Source of the DNA: Galdieria sulphuraria
Lineage: Eukaryota > Rhodophyta > Bangiophyceae > Galdieriales > Galdieriaceae
DNA: 64,000 bases
Reading direction: 5' to 3'
Assembly: GCF_000341285.1 (NCBI RefSeq)
Contig: NW_005178431.1
Coordinates: 38,474-102,473, forward strand
The notes beneath the pieces are model-generated. The model was not told the DNA's origin and did no database searches. It was given only the letters and a program-made list of their open reading frames with translations. Position numbers and translations under genes: made by a program. This document shows positions 1-10,196 of this stretch, piece after piece. Within the stretch, counting starts at the first letter, position 1, and each line of letters opens with the position of its first letter.

Positions 1-972
1 CAGGAACCAAATCAGCATCAAAGAAATCTTGAGAAACTGAAGAACCATGCGGACGTTTCACACTCTTTGCGAATACTCTCGTCAGCCAACCATTTTTGGG
101 ACCTGAACGAAACAATAAAGCCAGTCCACCAGAACCACTACTTTCCAAGTTAAGCAGCACTGCAATATCTTTAGCCCAACGATGTTGAGCAACAAAGCCA
201 TGTGCTCCATCCAACACAGGTTCTTCTGCACCATTAAATAGAAAAATAACAGGTCTATTCAACTTCAAAGACCCTGAAATGATATTATTCACGAGTTCCA
301 ACATGACACCACATCCTGCAGCGTCATCCGAAGCTCCAGGAGAACCTACAGCCGAATCCACATGACAATTCACCAAAACTGCATTTCTACTAGTTGGATA
401 CTGACAGATTCAACAGTAAGTTTTTCTTGCAATATAGCCCATGTTGCACTTACCATATACTTTGGCTGGATTCTCATGATAACATTTTCAATATCAGTAT
501 AAACAGTATGAAAGGTGAAATTACCCAGAGACTGAAGTTTTATTCGATAAGTACCATTGACAGTTTGTTTTTCAATCACTGCCTCCAAGTTATTTGCGAC
601 ATCTGCTCCTTCCTTACGGTTCAAAATTTGCTCCAATTGATCCATGATATATCGTTGACCTTGTTCTAATCCTCTTGAACCAACAACTCTATAACCAATA
701 TCTGTAGCTAGTACTTTGACATGTGAAAGAGCTCGTTCACTGGAGAAAGTATGCTGAGGTGTGCTTTCTGCCAGTTTTGGCCTTGGACTATGAGATAAGC
801 CCCAATATGCGATAGATATCAACGCCACCAAAAACAAGACGACTTTGAATACCTCGTCCTGAGTGCCGTGTTCAAAATCTTTTGACTCAAAACTCTTTCT
901 TTCTGCTTCTTCACTTGTAGCCAATTTCACTGTAGTCTTCTTCCTCCTTCGAAGAAAGTTCCAATCGGCCAT
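1..972 (-). CDS. Peptidase M28 family metallopeptidase (ERMP1-like), 3' part off the window
   Basis: N-terminal part of a membrane-anchored zinc peptidase of the M28 family, closest in layout to the ER metallopeptidase ERMP1. Exon 1 runs 972-454, the 53-base intron 453-401 has GTAAG..CAG ends, and exon 2 runs from 400 out of the window. A hydrophobic segment lies near residues 43-60, so the peptidase domain probably faces the ER or vacuole lumen. The metal-binding signature is visible in exon 2: NCHVDS followed by SDDAAG, then the FNGAEEP stretch that carries the catalytic-base Glu in this family. Start: ATG at 972. The multispan C-terminal region expected of ERMP1 cannot be checked because the gene is cut. 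Family call sure; substrate unknown. Confidence 0.85.
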
Positions 973-1650
973 ATTAGAAAAATTCCAGAATCCAATATCT
1001 TGTCCTGTCGACTATTGCTGACCTACCAACGTTTCTAGAGTAACAAAATATGAACGTTGTAAAGGGTGTTGGTACCGGCTTTATATGAATCATTTCGATA
1101 GTAACCTTGACATTATAGATACGCTTATCCCATGTCTTGTTCTAAGCTTCTCTTAGCATTACTGTCTATTATTTTTGAAGACACCCAGTCATACTAGAGG
1201 AGTCAAATTGCGCCGTGTCGCTAGTGCATAATAACTGCAATACAAAAATATAGTTTCAATGGATCACGTGTCGTTGAAATCTTCTATATCAGTCATTTCT
1301 CTAAGGACGAGTTTGACTAACATCAATTAGTGTGAGCGACAACATAACTCTCTATATACTAGACTTTCAACCTATTCCTTTATTTCTCTCTATCCTGGTC
1401 ACTTACTAAAACGGCAATTTTCAAAAGAGACTATTGAAACCTCTCAAGGGCAACTCTTGAACCCATACACCAAAACACCAGAAGTCTATCTTCCTAGTCA
1501 TTCCGTATCAACTAATGAATTTTTGTTCATATCCATTCTAATCTTACAAATGAGTTTGCATATTTCCCATGGATTTACTCAGGGAAATAAAGGTTGTAGA
1601 CAATTAGCTACTCTATCAAAATAAAAACATTATATTCTGGATAGGATAAA
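973..1650. other. Intergenic region upstream of the M28 gene
   Basis: No convincing ORF, RNA gene or repeat. It lies between the 5' end of the M28 gene and the 3' end of the PPR-like gene, both on the minus strand, and so holds a promoter and a 3' UTR. A CACGTG hexamer is at 1265-1270. Confidence 0.5.
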
Positions 1651-3417
1651 CTAAGTGGGTTGAAAATGACTTAAAGCTTCCATATATTTTTGCTCAGGAG
1701 TAAGAGATAAATGTTTACAAACTCTTTGATATTGCAGCAGACCGACACGTGTATAGTCACCTAATCTTCTTTTCATTTCTTCCAAGAGAAGGGGCGGTGC
1801 TGTGGAATTTTGGCTCCAACAACATGAAACAATCAAAGCTTCTATCAACTTGGCTGTCACTTCTAAACCTTGAAATTCCACTTGTCGAATAATGGCTTGT
1901 GGATCCTTTATAAACTCGAGGGCGTCATTGTCTTGTTGACGGACTGCTCCACAGGCCACTCGAACTTGTAACGTCAACAATTCGGTGGTGACAGGCACAT
2001 CATGTTGTTTCATATCCTTCAAGACACGTTGGAATAGTTGAAAGTCTCCGGTTTTTGCAATTCCTCTTAAAGACCATTCATAAAACGAATAAACATGTTT
2101 TGATGATGCATTTGAACGACCAATCCTTAACAAGTGCATCAGAGTTTCTTCATTCTTACTATATCCTACTGAAAATAGCAAATTAACAAATAAGTTGACA
2201 TCCAATTGCTGCTGCTTAGCCAAAGCTGTTTCAATTGTTTCAATGGCAAGATTCACTTCTCCACCTTGCGCATATGCAAAAGCTAATGCCGTTTGTATGG
2301 CGCCATTTTCTCTGCTAATGTTGGTCTTCTCTTCGTATTTGGAAAGGAATTCTAGTGCTTCCTTATAAAGACCTTGACGACCAAATGTTGCCACAACAAG
2401 AGCCACATGCACAGAGTCAATAAAGTTTAAGTCTCTTCTCATTTTATCCAAAATATCTACAGCAGAATGATGGTCTCGAGCAACAAATGCAGCTTGCATG
2501 ATTTGTTCGTACATATGTTCAGATAAGATAAAGCCTTTGCTATATAAAGTATGGAACAGCACCAACAATTCCTTTGGCTTCCCACAACTAGCTACAAAAT
2601 CGCAAGTAGCTTTAAGGTGATCATGGCTAAGAATGGAACGCGAAGATGTGCCAATGTAGTTTAAAGCAGAAATCAGGAATTGTATCCGATGAGGAATGTC
2701 GTTCCGGATAAGATATCCATAAAACTTTTCAAAGACAGAAGCTGTACGAAATATCCTAAAAGTTTGAATCAAACGCAGAGCAGTTTTTGGATCAGCATCT
2801 AAAGCTGATTCAAACCATAGCAAAACGTCAGTATGAGGAAAATTGGGGAAGGTGCGTAACTCATAAAATCGTAAATATAGATTAGCCACTTCCTCAGACT
2901 GACCAACTGAAGATAAATATCTTGCAATTTGACGAAAATTCTTTAAAGCAATGTGGTTCAATACCACATCATCTTTAACCAAATCCACAGCCTCGTTCCA
3001 GCGGCCGCTTTTGATGACTTCGTATATCGACTGATTTATTTCGTCTCTTTTTGCAGCTGAGAAAGCAAGTTTCTGCTTCCGAAACATAAGTTTAGAAGAA
3101 GAATTTTGTGTACCAACTTCCGATTCGTCCCCTTCTCTGTCTTCTGAAGAGCTTTCGGCACGTGCCAAAGTCGATGACATTAAGTTTCTTTTTGGAGCTG
3201 TGTATATTAGAAATGAACTCGGTTTCTTTAATAAGTTAATTGTGTCTGACGTCAAACTAAAAGCTTCCAGTTCTCTTGGACGACTATCTTTCACGTCGAA
3301 TCTCGGTAAAACTCTGGACGACACCCAACAACAGCTAATCAGGTCGAAAACATTCTTGTTATAAGTTATCTTTGGAGAAGACAACCATAAAGAACGCGAA
3401 ATAAGATATGAAGCCAT
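1651..3417 (-). CDS. Helical-repeat (pentatricopeptide-like) protein, probable organelle protein
   Basis: Single-exon protein of about 588 residues; first in-frame ATG at 3417. The sequence is a run of amphipathic helix pairs. Stretches such as the one around residues 270-400 have the spacing of degenerate PPR or TPR repeats (repeated A-x-A and D-x-L-x-x-M patterns), but I cannot align a clean 35-residue PPR consensus. The first 60 residues are rich in Ser, Arg and Leu and poor in acidic residues, as in mitochondrial or plastid targeting peptides, followed by a low-complexity acidic linker. PPR proteins bind organelle RNA and act in processing, stability or translation. The neighbour downstream on the same strand is a second protein of similar style 95 bases away. 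Role is inferred. Confidence 0.6.
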   Translation of the reverse strand: MASYLISRSLWLSSPKITYNKNVFDLISCCWVSSRVLPRFDVKDSRPRELEAFSLTSDTINLLKKPSSFLIYTAPKRNLMSSTLARAESSSEDREGDESEVGTQNSSSKLMFRKQKLAFSAAKRDEINQSIYEVIKSGRWNEAVDLVKDDVVLNHIALKNFRQIARYLSSVGQSEEVANLYLRFYELRTFPNFPHTDVLLWFESALDADPKTALRLIQTFRIFRTASVFEKFYGYLIRNDIPHRIQFLISALNYIGTSSRSILSHDHLKATCDFVASCGKPKELLVLFHTLYSKGFILSEHMYEQIMQAAFVARDHHSAVDILDKMRRDLNFIDSVHVALVVATFGRQGLYKEALEFLSKYEEKTNISRENGAIQTALAFAYAQGGEVNLAIETIETALAKQQQLDVNLFVNLLFSVGYSKNEETLMHLLRIGRSNASSKHVYSFYEWSLRGIAKTGDFQLFQRVLKDMKQHDVPVTTELLTLQVRVACGAVRQQDNDALEFIKDPQAIIRQVEFQGLEVTAKLIEALIVSCCWSQNSTAPPLLLEEMKRRLGDYTRVGLLQYQRVCKHLSLTPEQKYMEALSHFQPT

Positions 3418-3512
3418 AACTAAAAGGTTCAAGAAGAGGATACCGAGAGCAGCGGCTCCTTAACGAAACAAGCTGAAATCAATAATAGCAAATCAAGAAG
3501 AAGATTAAGATG

Positions 3513-5099
3513 TTATTGTAACCTTTTTCGAACGATTCCTAAGTAATCTACCATACCAGAACTTTCTAAAGTATTTTCTATTTCAAGTAAACCATTTTGA
3601 GATATAAAGATTCCTTTGGACTCCAAATATTGAAAAAATTCTTCTAAGTGTGAAATAACGTGACTTGGTTGCTTCAAACTCGAAAAGCTGACTTTGTCAG
3701 TTAGTGCAACATTGGATATCTCTTCTAAACTAATCATCTCTGCTGCCAATTGAATAAAAAGTTGAGCCATAAATGGAGAAACAGAGCAAAACTGGCTTTC
3801 TAAGAATTCCAAAAGTCTACGAGCACTTTCAAAATCCTTTCGTTCCTTTGCCCATTCCAATGCTAAACAATTAACTTCTTCAGTCAGCGTCTTCGAGCGT
3901 TGCAGCAAGGAAACCAAAAGACAAGGATTCAAAAAAGAACTGGTTTCACTTTGGGAAGACTTACAGAAGAAAAGCAACTTGCGAATCCATAAAGGTTGAA
4001 TACGCTGGTTCAAAATACAAAGTCCATCTAAAAATCCATATAAAGCTTCCGAATCTTGTATATTGTCCACAATGATACCTAAGAGTTGCTCTTCTTTCAT
4101 ATACTTCAAAGACCATTCTTTGTTCTCCAACAGAAAAATCGCAATCTTCAGCATCGACTCGGATTTCTTCTTCTGTCTTTGTATAACTTGCTCATCTTCT
4201 ACAAATATAATTTTGGCGCCACTATATTCAGAACAAAAGCTTAAAATTCTTTCAACCATAAAAGCGTCATTATTATCCACAAAAGGTTCCAAAAAGTTGG
4301 CAGGAATATTTAAAGTAATTCGCTCAGTTTGACAAAATTCCAACCATTGCAAAGCTGCATCTAAACGCTCTATATTTCTTAGTGTCTCAAGGACAGCGAA
4401 ACCAAATTTGTCCTTTGTTCTTACATCTGCGACACTCAACACCTTGTATAATAAAGCACTACATCTTGCCTTGTCCCCAAGTAACCATAGGGCAGCCATA
4501 CTATAAACATATACACAGGGTTTCAAGGCAGAACTTGTGAACATCGCCCAGTGGGGACATGTCGCATAGATATCATAAACTTTTTCCCACTGTCCAGAAC
4601 ACAATAGAACTTCCAAATAAACTTCAAGTTGCTCTGAACGTTCCTGAGTTTCTTCTTGTGCTTTTTTGTAAATAGAAGAACTTAATTGAGTTACTGTGGC
4701 GATGTTTTCAATCAGAAACGAAAAATACTTCTCAGGATCCGCCTTTTTAAGAGACAACACATCTCCGGTTTCTACTATCTTGTGTATACTTGGACCATAA
4801 TAACCGAGCCTACTAGCTAAAGAAAACAGTGTCTCCTTGTCCTCCTTTGTTTTTATTTGCCATTCTCTCAACAATTTTCTGCCGTTAGTGGTGTCAGTTG
4901 CTGGCTTCCAGCGTAGTTTCTTGTCAGAAGGACTTGCATCTCTTACGGCATCTTGAGGCGTCACTGGAACTCTTTGTAAGGAATCTTCCGTTGTTTTACT
5001 TGCTGTTTCACAATTTGTATACAGTGTACGCAAGCTTTGTCTCTTAAGGCGACGAGAACCTGGTTCGTATAGCTGTTTCCATCGCAACTTGTTCCACAT
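3513..5099 (-). CDS. Helical-repeat protein with putative organelle targeting peptide
   Basis: Intronless, 528 residues, ATG at 5099. The N-terminal 30 residues carry many Lys/Arg with Trp and Leu and no acidic residues until the Glu near residue 12, compatible with a mitochondrial presequence. The rest is nearly all alpha-helical, with weakly periodic Trp/Leu/Ala patterns that resemble PPR- or HAT-type repeats without a clear consensus. It lies head-to-tail upstream of the other helical-repeat gene, so an old tandem duplication is possible, though I see no obvious sequence identity between the two. I do not recognise a specific family. The stop at 3513 leaves about 95 bases before the next ATG. 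Confidence 0.55.
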   Translation of the reverse strand: MWNKLRWKQLYEPGSRRLKRQSLRTLYTNCETASKTTEDSLQRVPVTPQDAVRDASPSDKKLRWKPATDTTNGRKLLREWQIKTKEDKETLFSLASRLGYYGPSIHKIVETGDVLSLKKADPEKYFSFLIENIATVTQLSSSIYKKAQEETQERSEQLEVYLEVLLCSGQWEKVYDIYATCPHWAMFTSSALKPCVYVYSMAALWLLGDKARCSALLYKVLSVADVRTKDKFGFAVLETLRNIERLDAALQWLEFCQTERITLNIPANFLEPFVDNNDAFMVERILSFCSEYSGAKIIFVEDEQVIQRQKKKSESMLKIAIFLLENKEWSLKYMKEEQLLGIIVDNIQDSEALYGFLDGLCILNQRIQPLWIRKLLFFCKSSQSETSSFLNPCLLVSLLQRSKTLTEEVNCLALEWAKERKDFESARRLLEFLESQFCSVSPFMAQLFIQLAAEMISLEEISNVALTDKVSFSSLKQPSHVISHLEEFFQYLESKGIFISQNGLLEIENTLESSGMVDYLGIVRKRLQ

Positions 5100-5787
5100 T
5101 GCCCAATAGAAAATACGTCATTATGGCTCACTAATATTTCTAGTGATTTTTCGTTACGAGTAGGGAACAATAAACAAGAGTTTATAATGAGCAGGGAATA
5201 TGATAGATATCCTCATAAAACCTGGATTGAGTTGTACACTATTGTGCCAACATTCCTATCCTGTCAAAGCAAAGTTGTTCGTGTCAATAAGATTCCTTCT
5301 CAATGAAACTCAACAAATTGGCATTGTGTTGTTTCAAATTTGACCTTTTTGTTTAGACTCTTAGCATATCCATGTTATCTTTCAATCATCTCTAACAACC
5401 TGAGAAATGTCAATCATTATTATTGCTACCTGGAAACAAAACCCATAAATCCACTCTTCTACAACAATAGAAAGCCTGGAGGTACAGAAATGCATTCCTT
5501 TTATTGAGGAAATTTTATTTTGGTTACAATAAGAAGAGGTTGTTCAGTCTTTTTTGTTTGAATGGCAAGAGTGCATAATAGCTACAAGAAAAGATCCTTC
5601 AAGTAGAGGTTTTCATTTCTAAGTATAATTACAACAACATAAAACGATACACTTCAAATGTTTTCTTATGTTTCTTGATAGGATACAGAGCAGTTTCTTG
5701 AAGTTATCATTCCCATAACAACCAAAATACCAAAAGGATAACAGAAATGAACATTCATTTCATTTGGAAGAGTGTGCCTGGACGATT
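5100..5787. other. Divergent intergenic region
   Basis: About 690 bases between the start of the minus-strand helical-repeat gene and the DUF202 gene. No supported ORF. It must hold the 5' regions of both genes. A TTG at 5764 opens the DUF202 frame but the first ATG is at 5788. Confidence 0.5.
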
Positions 5788-6518
5788 ATGGAGGAAGAGC
5801 AAAACACAGCAAAGGGAACATCAAGTTCTGGCAACACAAAAGGTGTTGTTGAAGGTGAAACAACTTTAGCAAACCAACTGACTTTCAATCAATCACAAGA
5901 GACAGTTTCTACTGTTTCAAATGCAGGAAACCAGGCCGATGAGAGAACAGAGACGAGAGGAGGAGCGCCAAATACGAAGGAGCCTTCTCAGTCTGCCGAA
6001 CCTGTTCAGAATAACTTATCTACAAAGTCGACAGCAAATCCTTCTGAAGGAAAAAGTACCCAACCAACTCCACCAGTAGTGAATCCTTTGGACCATCACG
6101 CTAACGAAAGAACTTTCAACTCTTGGTAAGTAAAAGTTGGCTACTATGACTTCTATTTATATTTTCTTAGGCAAAGAACTTCTGCTGCATATCTTGTGAT
6201 TGGTATAGCACTAGCCAAATTTTTCAAAGGTCTTACAGCTATTGCTGGTTTCATTTTCTTTTTGATTGGTTGTGTCATTGTAGTTTTTGCAGCTCTTCGC
6301 TTTGAATCTAAGAGAAGGTAAGAATTGAATAGGATTCTGTCTATGTACCACTTTTTATTGAAACTTTTAGGCATATTGACAAGTTTGAATATCCTGCTGA
6401 GACAGTGGGTCCTTGGATAGTCACTTTGTGTACTGTTGGAGTAGGCGTATTGTCGCTGGCTGCTTTGTGGTTGGGAGGCAAGCCAGCCTTCATAAAGAAC
6501 GGAAGGCTCTTTTTCTAA
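5788..6518 (+). CDS. DUF202 / VTC1-like small membrane protein
   Basis: Three exons: 5788-6125, 6171-6317 and 6371-6518, giving 210 residues; both introns have GTAAG..TTAG ends. The N-terminal half is a polar linker rich in Thr, Ser, Asn and Gln. After it comes the family signature NERTFNSWQRTS, matching the ERTFL-x-W-x-R motif of DUF202 proteins and of the VTC1 subunit of the vacuolar polyphosphate polymerase complex. Three hydrophobic segments follow (roughly residues 118-140, 143-160 and 177-200). In VTC complexes such subunits form the membrane channel and Arg residues in the helices contact polyphosphate. Whether this protein belongs to a VTC complex or is a stand-alone DUF202 protein cannot be told here; no SPX domain is present. 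Confidence 0.75.
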
Positions 6519-6938
6519 CATTGGCGAGTGATGGATACATAATGTTATCAAACAGAGTTGCTACAAAGAATAATATTTGATGGCTTTTTTCCAACTTGAT
6601 GCAAATTCGTTCTTGAACAGACAAAAATGGTTTGTTAATGGCCATTGATTACTCGATTTTGGTTGTTCGAAAAGCAGCTTGACTTTAAGTCATTTGTAAA
6701 ATCTTCTCTTGTTATATTTAAATAGACACGATAGCTTGGGTGTGTTACTTCCATACTCAGCAAAAAGTCTTCATCTTTACAACTGGAGACAGAATTATTT
6801 TGATAAGACTCTTTATTTTCTTTGACACAAGTTCCGGAACAGAATATTGACATAGGATTATCTGCACGAATATATGTGTCTTTACTCCTTACTGGTGTTG
6901 CTTCATTTTCTAAAATGGCTACGTGAAAAAGGCTAGCT
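6519..6938. other. Convergent intergenic region with a doubtful small ORF
   Basis: Sits between the stop codons of DUF202 (plus) and the haloacid dehalogenase (minus). A 72-codon ATG-started minus-strand ORF (6853-6635) fills half of it, but it has no recognisable motif and lies where 3' UTRs should be, so I do not call it a gene. Confidence 0.4.
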
Positions 6939-7604
6939 TCATAAACGTTGTACGACGTTAAGTAACTGATTCAAATTGTAGATAGTTGTGAAATTTCCGG
7001 GTAAAACGTCAGCCACACTTTCACTTCTATTGAGCCAGAAAACTTGAAAACCAAAGTTTGAAGCTCCAATCGCATCCCAACAATTGGAACTAATAAAAGC
7101 AACGTTCTGCCTGGGGACTTGAAACTTACGAGTGACTAGATCATACACAGAGGGGTGAGGTTTGTACACTTGAACTTCCGAAACCGAAATAAGTTGGTCA
7201 AATAAAGGGGCCACATTTGCGCAATCGACAAGGCTCTCGAGGGAAGGCAAAGTCCCGTTACTTAAGATGGCCGTGGTGAAGTCATTTTCCTTGAGTTGAT
7301 TCAAACAGGACGGTACATCTTCATAACAATCCAATCTCTTGTATGCATCTAGTAGATTCACTTTGCTTGAGTCGTCTTGAAAACCGTGAACTTGTAGTGA
7401 ATACTGCAAAGAGTCTGCCGTTATTTGATCAAAAGGAACGTAAAGACCCATCAAACTCCTTAGCCACGTATATTCAAGTTGTTTCTGTCTCCATAGCGCT
7501 GAAACAGAAGCATATTTGTCACCTAAAATTCTCTGAAACTTGCAAACTGCGGAGTGGACGTTGAACAACGTGCCATAGGCATCAAAAACACAGCAAGCAA
7601 TCAT
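6939..7604 (-). CDS. HAD-superfamily (S)-2-haloacid dehalogenase-type hydrolase
   Basis: Intronless, 221 residues, ATG at 7604; this is the usual length of type II haloacid dehalogenases. These enzymes remove halide from 2-haloalkanoates by attack of an Asp. All HAD motifs are present: FDAYGTL (Asp nucleophile, residue 8), the dehalogenase-specific Arg in a WRQKQLEYTW segment near residue 40, SNG (motif II, about residue 116), YKPHP (motif III Lys) and the SSN...WD segment of motif IV. That pattern is closer to true 2-haloacid dehalogenases than to phosphatases of the superfamily. The family is mainly bacterial, so horizontal origin is a fair suspicion. Cytosolic, with no targeting peptide. 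The upstream DNA holds two strong hairpins. Confidence 0.88.
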   Translation of the reverse strand: MIACCVFDAYGTLFNVHSAVCKFQRILGDKYASVSALWRQKQLEYTWLRSLMGLYVPFDQITADSLQYSLQVHGFQDDSSKVNLLDAYKRLDCYEDVPSCLNQLKENDFTTAILSNGTLPSLESLVDCANVAPLFDQLISVSEVQVYKPHPSVYDLVTRKFQVPRQNVAFISSNCWDAIGASNFGFQVFWLNRSESVADVLPGNFTTIYNLNQLLNVVQRL

Positions 7605-7654
7605 TTGGAATATTATGGGAAAATGAAAATTTGAGGCACTGTATTTTAAAGACT

Positions 7655-7679
7655 ATGACACGTGCGTGGCACGTGTCAT
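7655..7679. repeat. Perfect 11-base inverted repeat around CACGTG
   Basis: Arms 7655-7665 and 7669-7679 are perfect reverse complements with a three-base GTG spacer, and each contains a G-box hexamer CACGTG. It is 51 bases upstream of the haloacid dehalogenase ATG. Paired G-boxes are typical targets of bHLH or bZIP factors, so it may be an operator for that gene; the function is inferred. Confidence 0.6.
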
Positions 7680-7694
7680 CATATTAAAAAAAAG

Positions 7695-7730
7695 CCCCCT
7701 CCTGGCCCTAGGCCAGGGCGTAGGAGGGGG
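7695..7730. repeat. GC-rich nested hairpin
   Basis: Outer arms 7695-7703 (CCCCCTCCT) and 7722-7730 (AGGAGGGGG) are perfect complements. Inside, 7701-7707 and 7711-7717 form a second perfect 7-base stem (CCTGGCC/GGCCAGG) over a CTA loop. It is followed by further G runs (ATGGGGGAGG). Such G/C density is out of place in this AT-rich sequence. It could be a structured 5' leader, an insulator-like element or a degenerate repeat unit; I cannot choose between these. Confidence 0.6.
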
Positions 7731-9015
7731 ATGGGGGAGGTAGCAGCGTGTGGTGAAATGCATAGACTTTTCAAAATACAGAGCCTTACTCATCTCATGA
7801 GGGTTAGGTACATGTCTGAATAAGCACACTCTCTAAAAAGCCGCTCTTCTTCATGTAGCTAGAATGTCAACTAATTCATTTCTTGAGCTTTACAGAAATC
7901 CTTACAGAAAAAGGTTCTTCTATATCTACCTGATCAGTGAGAAGCCAGATACAAATGCTCTATCTATCAACTATCTCAAATCTCTGAATTTTGATATTTC
8001 ATTATTGTTCTATTTTATATACACCGATCATTACATTTTATGATCGATTCAAATCCACGCATCGAGAAAATACCGGTTTTTTTATTATTCAAGTAGTAAG
8101 CTTATACTAGTGATTAAAATGAATAGGACAGCACAGCCCTTCGAAATATCTCCGACCCATGGAGAAGAGCTTTGACACGTCATTTGACCGCATGGATAAA
8201 GTTTTCAGTTGCCACATGGCAGATGAGAACCCAAACATTCGCTCTAGTAAAATTCGATTCTGTACCAAAAAAACTTGCAGTTGATAATTCTACTACTTAC
8301 ACTCACTCTGAGCATGGTTCACTCTTTCTACAAAAGCTATCTTGAAGTCTTGTGGTCTCTAAGATATAACGTCTCAGCTTGTCAATGACTCGTCGATGGA
8401 TAATTAAAGTAGAACATCGAACCAACAGTTTTCGATATAGATAAAGAGTTTTTGCAAGAAAGAAAAACTTAGACTGTGTATCCAATATGCTTATGAAAAT
8501 TGCCATGTTGTCTGCCTCAGATTATTACAACGCAGGCTATCTTTACAAACTCCTTTAGCTCTGAATGAATCATAGCCATTAAAATTTGAACCAGTTGTTT
8601 AACAACCAGTCGATCTATGTAGATAAAAGTTTTCATGTCGCGGCTCAAAATGACAAATGGCTACTCGTTTGATTCCTAATTCAGCTTCCCAACTCTGTGA
8701 ACCCCAAACTGAACAATAAACTTGAGCTTAAAAGTCTTCGCAACAATAATATGATACACAGAAGTGAAAGCTTAGAGATATTTAAGCTCAAGAGAAAGTC
8801 AGAGGTACTGCAAAAGAACTTTTCTTCATCAAACAAGTTTTCTATGTAAAAACTACCGAAGTTGTCGGAGACACTAACTTGCTGATAAATCCAACCGCTT
8901 GAACAAATTGTTTATGGCAAATGTGCGAAAGAGTGAAACGGAATACTGAAAAGAAATTGCAGGTACAAGCTGTATACGAAAATACAAAAAGTACGTCAAT
9001 TCTCCATTGTAACAC
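7731..9015. other. Long intergenic region
   Basis: About 1.3 kb without a convincing gene. A 67-codon minus-strand ORF (8506-8303) has no family features and looks like chance. The DNA is AT-rich, with no tRNA-like B box and no clear repeat. Confidence 0.45.
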
Positions 9016-9426
9016 TCACTCTTCTACTATAGTCCATTTGCTGACAGACAATTCTTCAGCTGGAAACTGAGTCAAGATACATTCAAACTCTTCGATGGAC
9101 AGAGGTTTTCGTCTCCTAGGAGTGGCAAGGTCACTGCTAAAAGAAAGCCTTTGTAAGACTTCTTCTGCAGAGACATAGTTATCCATAACATCTTCATCTT
9201 CATCATAGACATACTCTGAAACAGAATCATCTATGCTTAAACTGGGTTTCTTGGACTTTTCTTGACGTTGTAACAGTGACTTTAGCAGCTGTTCCCAGCC
9301 CCTTCGAGTCCTTTTTTTCTTCATATTACCGGTCTTTTGTTTTTTTCTGCTCTGCCCTCTTAACCCAAAACAGGACCTGCCGTAGTTGTCATATAAATAG
9401 AGGCAGAAGTTCAGCAGCTGCAACAT
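9016..9426 (-). CDS. Small hypothetical basic/acidic protein
   Basis: ATG at 9426, 136 residues, no intron needed. The first 50 residues carry Arg/Lys clusters (RKKQK, KKKRTRR) that could act as a nuclear localisation signal; a central acidic run (YDEDEDVMD) and a C-terminal helix around SIEEFECIL follow. No known domain is recognised. The layout of a basic patch, an acidic stretch and a short conserved-looking tail would suit a small nuclear regulator, but that is inference. It could also be the last exon of a longer gene whose upstream part I cannot see. Confidence 0.4.
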   Translation of the reverse strand: MLQLLNFCLYLYDNYGRSCFGLRGQSRKKQKTGNMKKKRTRRGWEQLLKSLLQRQEKSKKPSLSIDDSVSEYVYDEDEDVMDNYVSAEEVLQRLSFSSDLATPRRRKPLSIEEFECILTQFPAEELSVSKWTIVEE

Positions 9427-10196
9427 TTTGCAGTTTCTCTGTTTATTTACTCTATCCAAAAGACTTGAATTAGAGGGAAGAAAAACACTTCATCAAAAAC
9501 TTCCGTGCAGTTTCAAACAAAAACTTTCCAACAACTGGACAAAATGAAGCAAATTGTGACAACTGGCAGCGACGGTCACAGCCAGAATAGAATGGACAAG
9601 GTCGGATGCATTTTGCATGTTCATCGAAATTCATAGACACGTCAATCCGCACCCTCCTAAAACCGATGGTTCAGAATAACTCTGTAATCTCGTCAAAGGA
9701 AGTTTTATTTTCTTAAAACTTGACTGGTGGTAGCTGCTCTGATAAAGTTCATTGTATTCGTTTCAGGTATTGTTATTTTCAACATTAATATGTAATTTTG
9801 AACAGTCTTTCTCCATTTTTATTCTTCTATTTTTCAGATACTTTATTTCAACTAGACTTGTTTATATCTGTTCATATATAACCCAGCTAGTTTTTTAGAA
9901 TCTATTCAAAGTCAAATATTTTACTAACAAAGGCGCTTTTCATAATATTCATACTATTTTGACAATCTGTTATTAATGCCACCTTTATTACTTTACCCTT
10001 TTGAAAACTCAAGTGAAACATATGATTTGCTTTAAAAGACTTGTTCCTTAAACTTTATGACGCTTTCACTAGTATCCCTATTCTGTTCACTTCCACTGTT
10101 GTCGAAAGCTTCCATCTTCTAGAAATTCCATTGGAGAAGAATCAGTGGAACAGTTGGAAGAATGAATGCCTAGTGAGACTTCAAGTCGGAAACATT
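9427..10196. other. Divergent intergenic region, AT-rich
   Basis: Lies between the small hypothetical gene (minus) and the CYSTM gene (plus). The frame of the CYSTM gene is open upstream to 10041, but the ATG at 10197 begins the recognisable protein. Nothing else is supported. Confidence 0.5.

Noticed and set aside
1265-1270. Possible genome-wide G-box (CACGTG) enrichment near gene starts (also 19925, 54948, 55250, 62358)
   Set aside because: Several single hexamers are expected by chance in 64 kb, and some lie in coding or convergent DNA. Only the paired palindrome at 7655 stands out.
6635-6853. 72-codon minus-strand ORF between two convergent genes
   Set aside because: ATG-started but featureless and located where 3' UTRs must lie.
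8303-8506. 67-codon minus-strand ORF in the 7.7-9.0 kb gap
   Set aside because: No domain, no codon pattern distinct from flanks, length expected by chance in a 1.3-kb gap.
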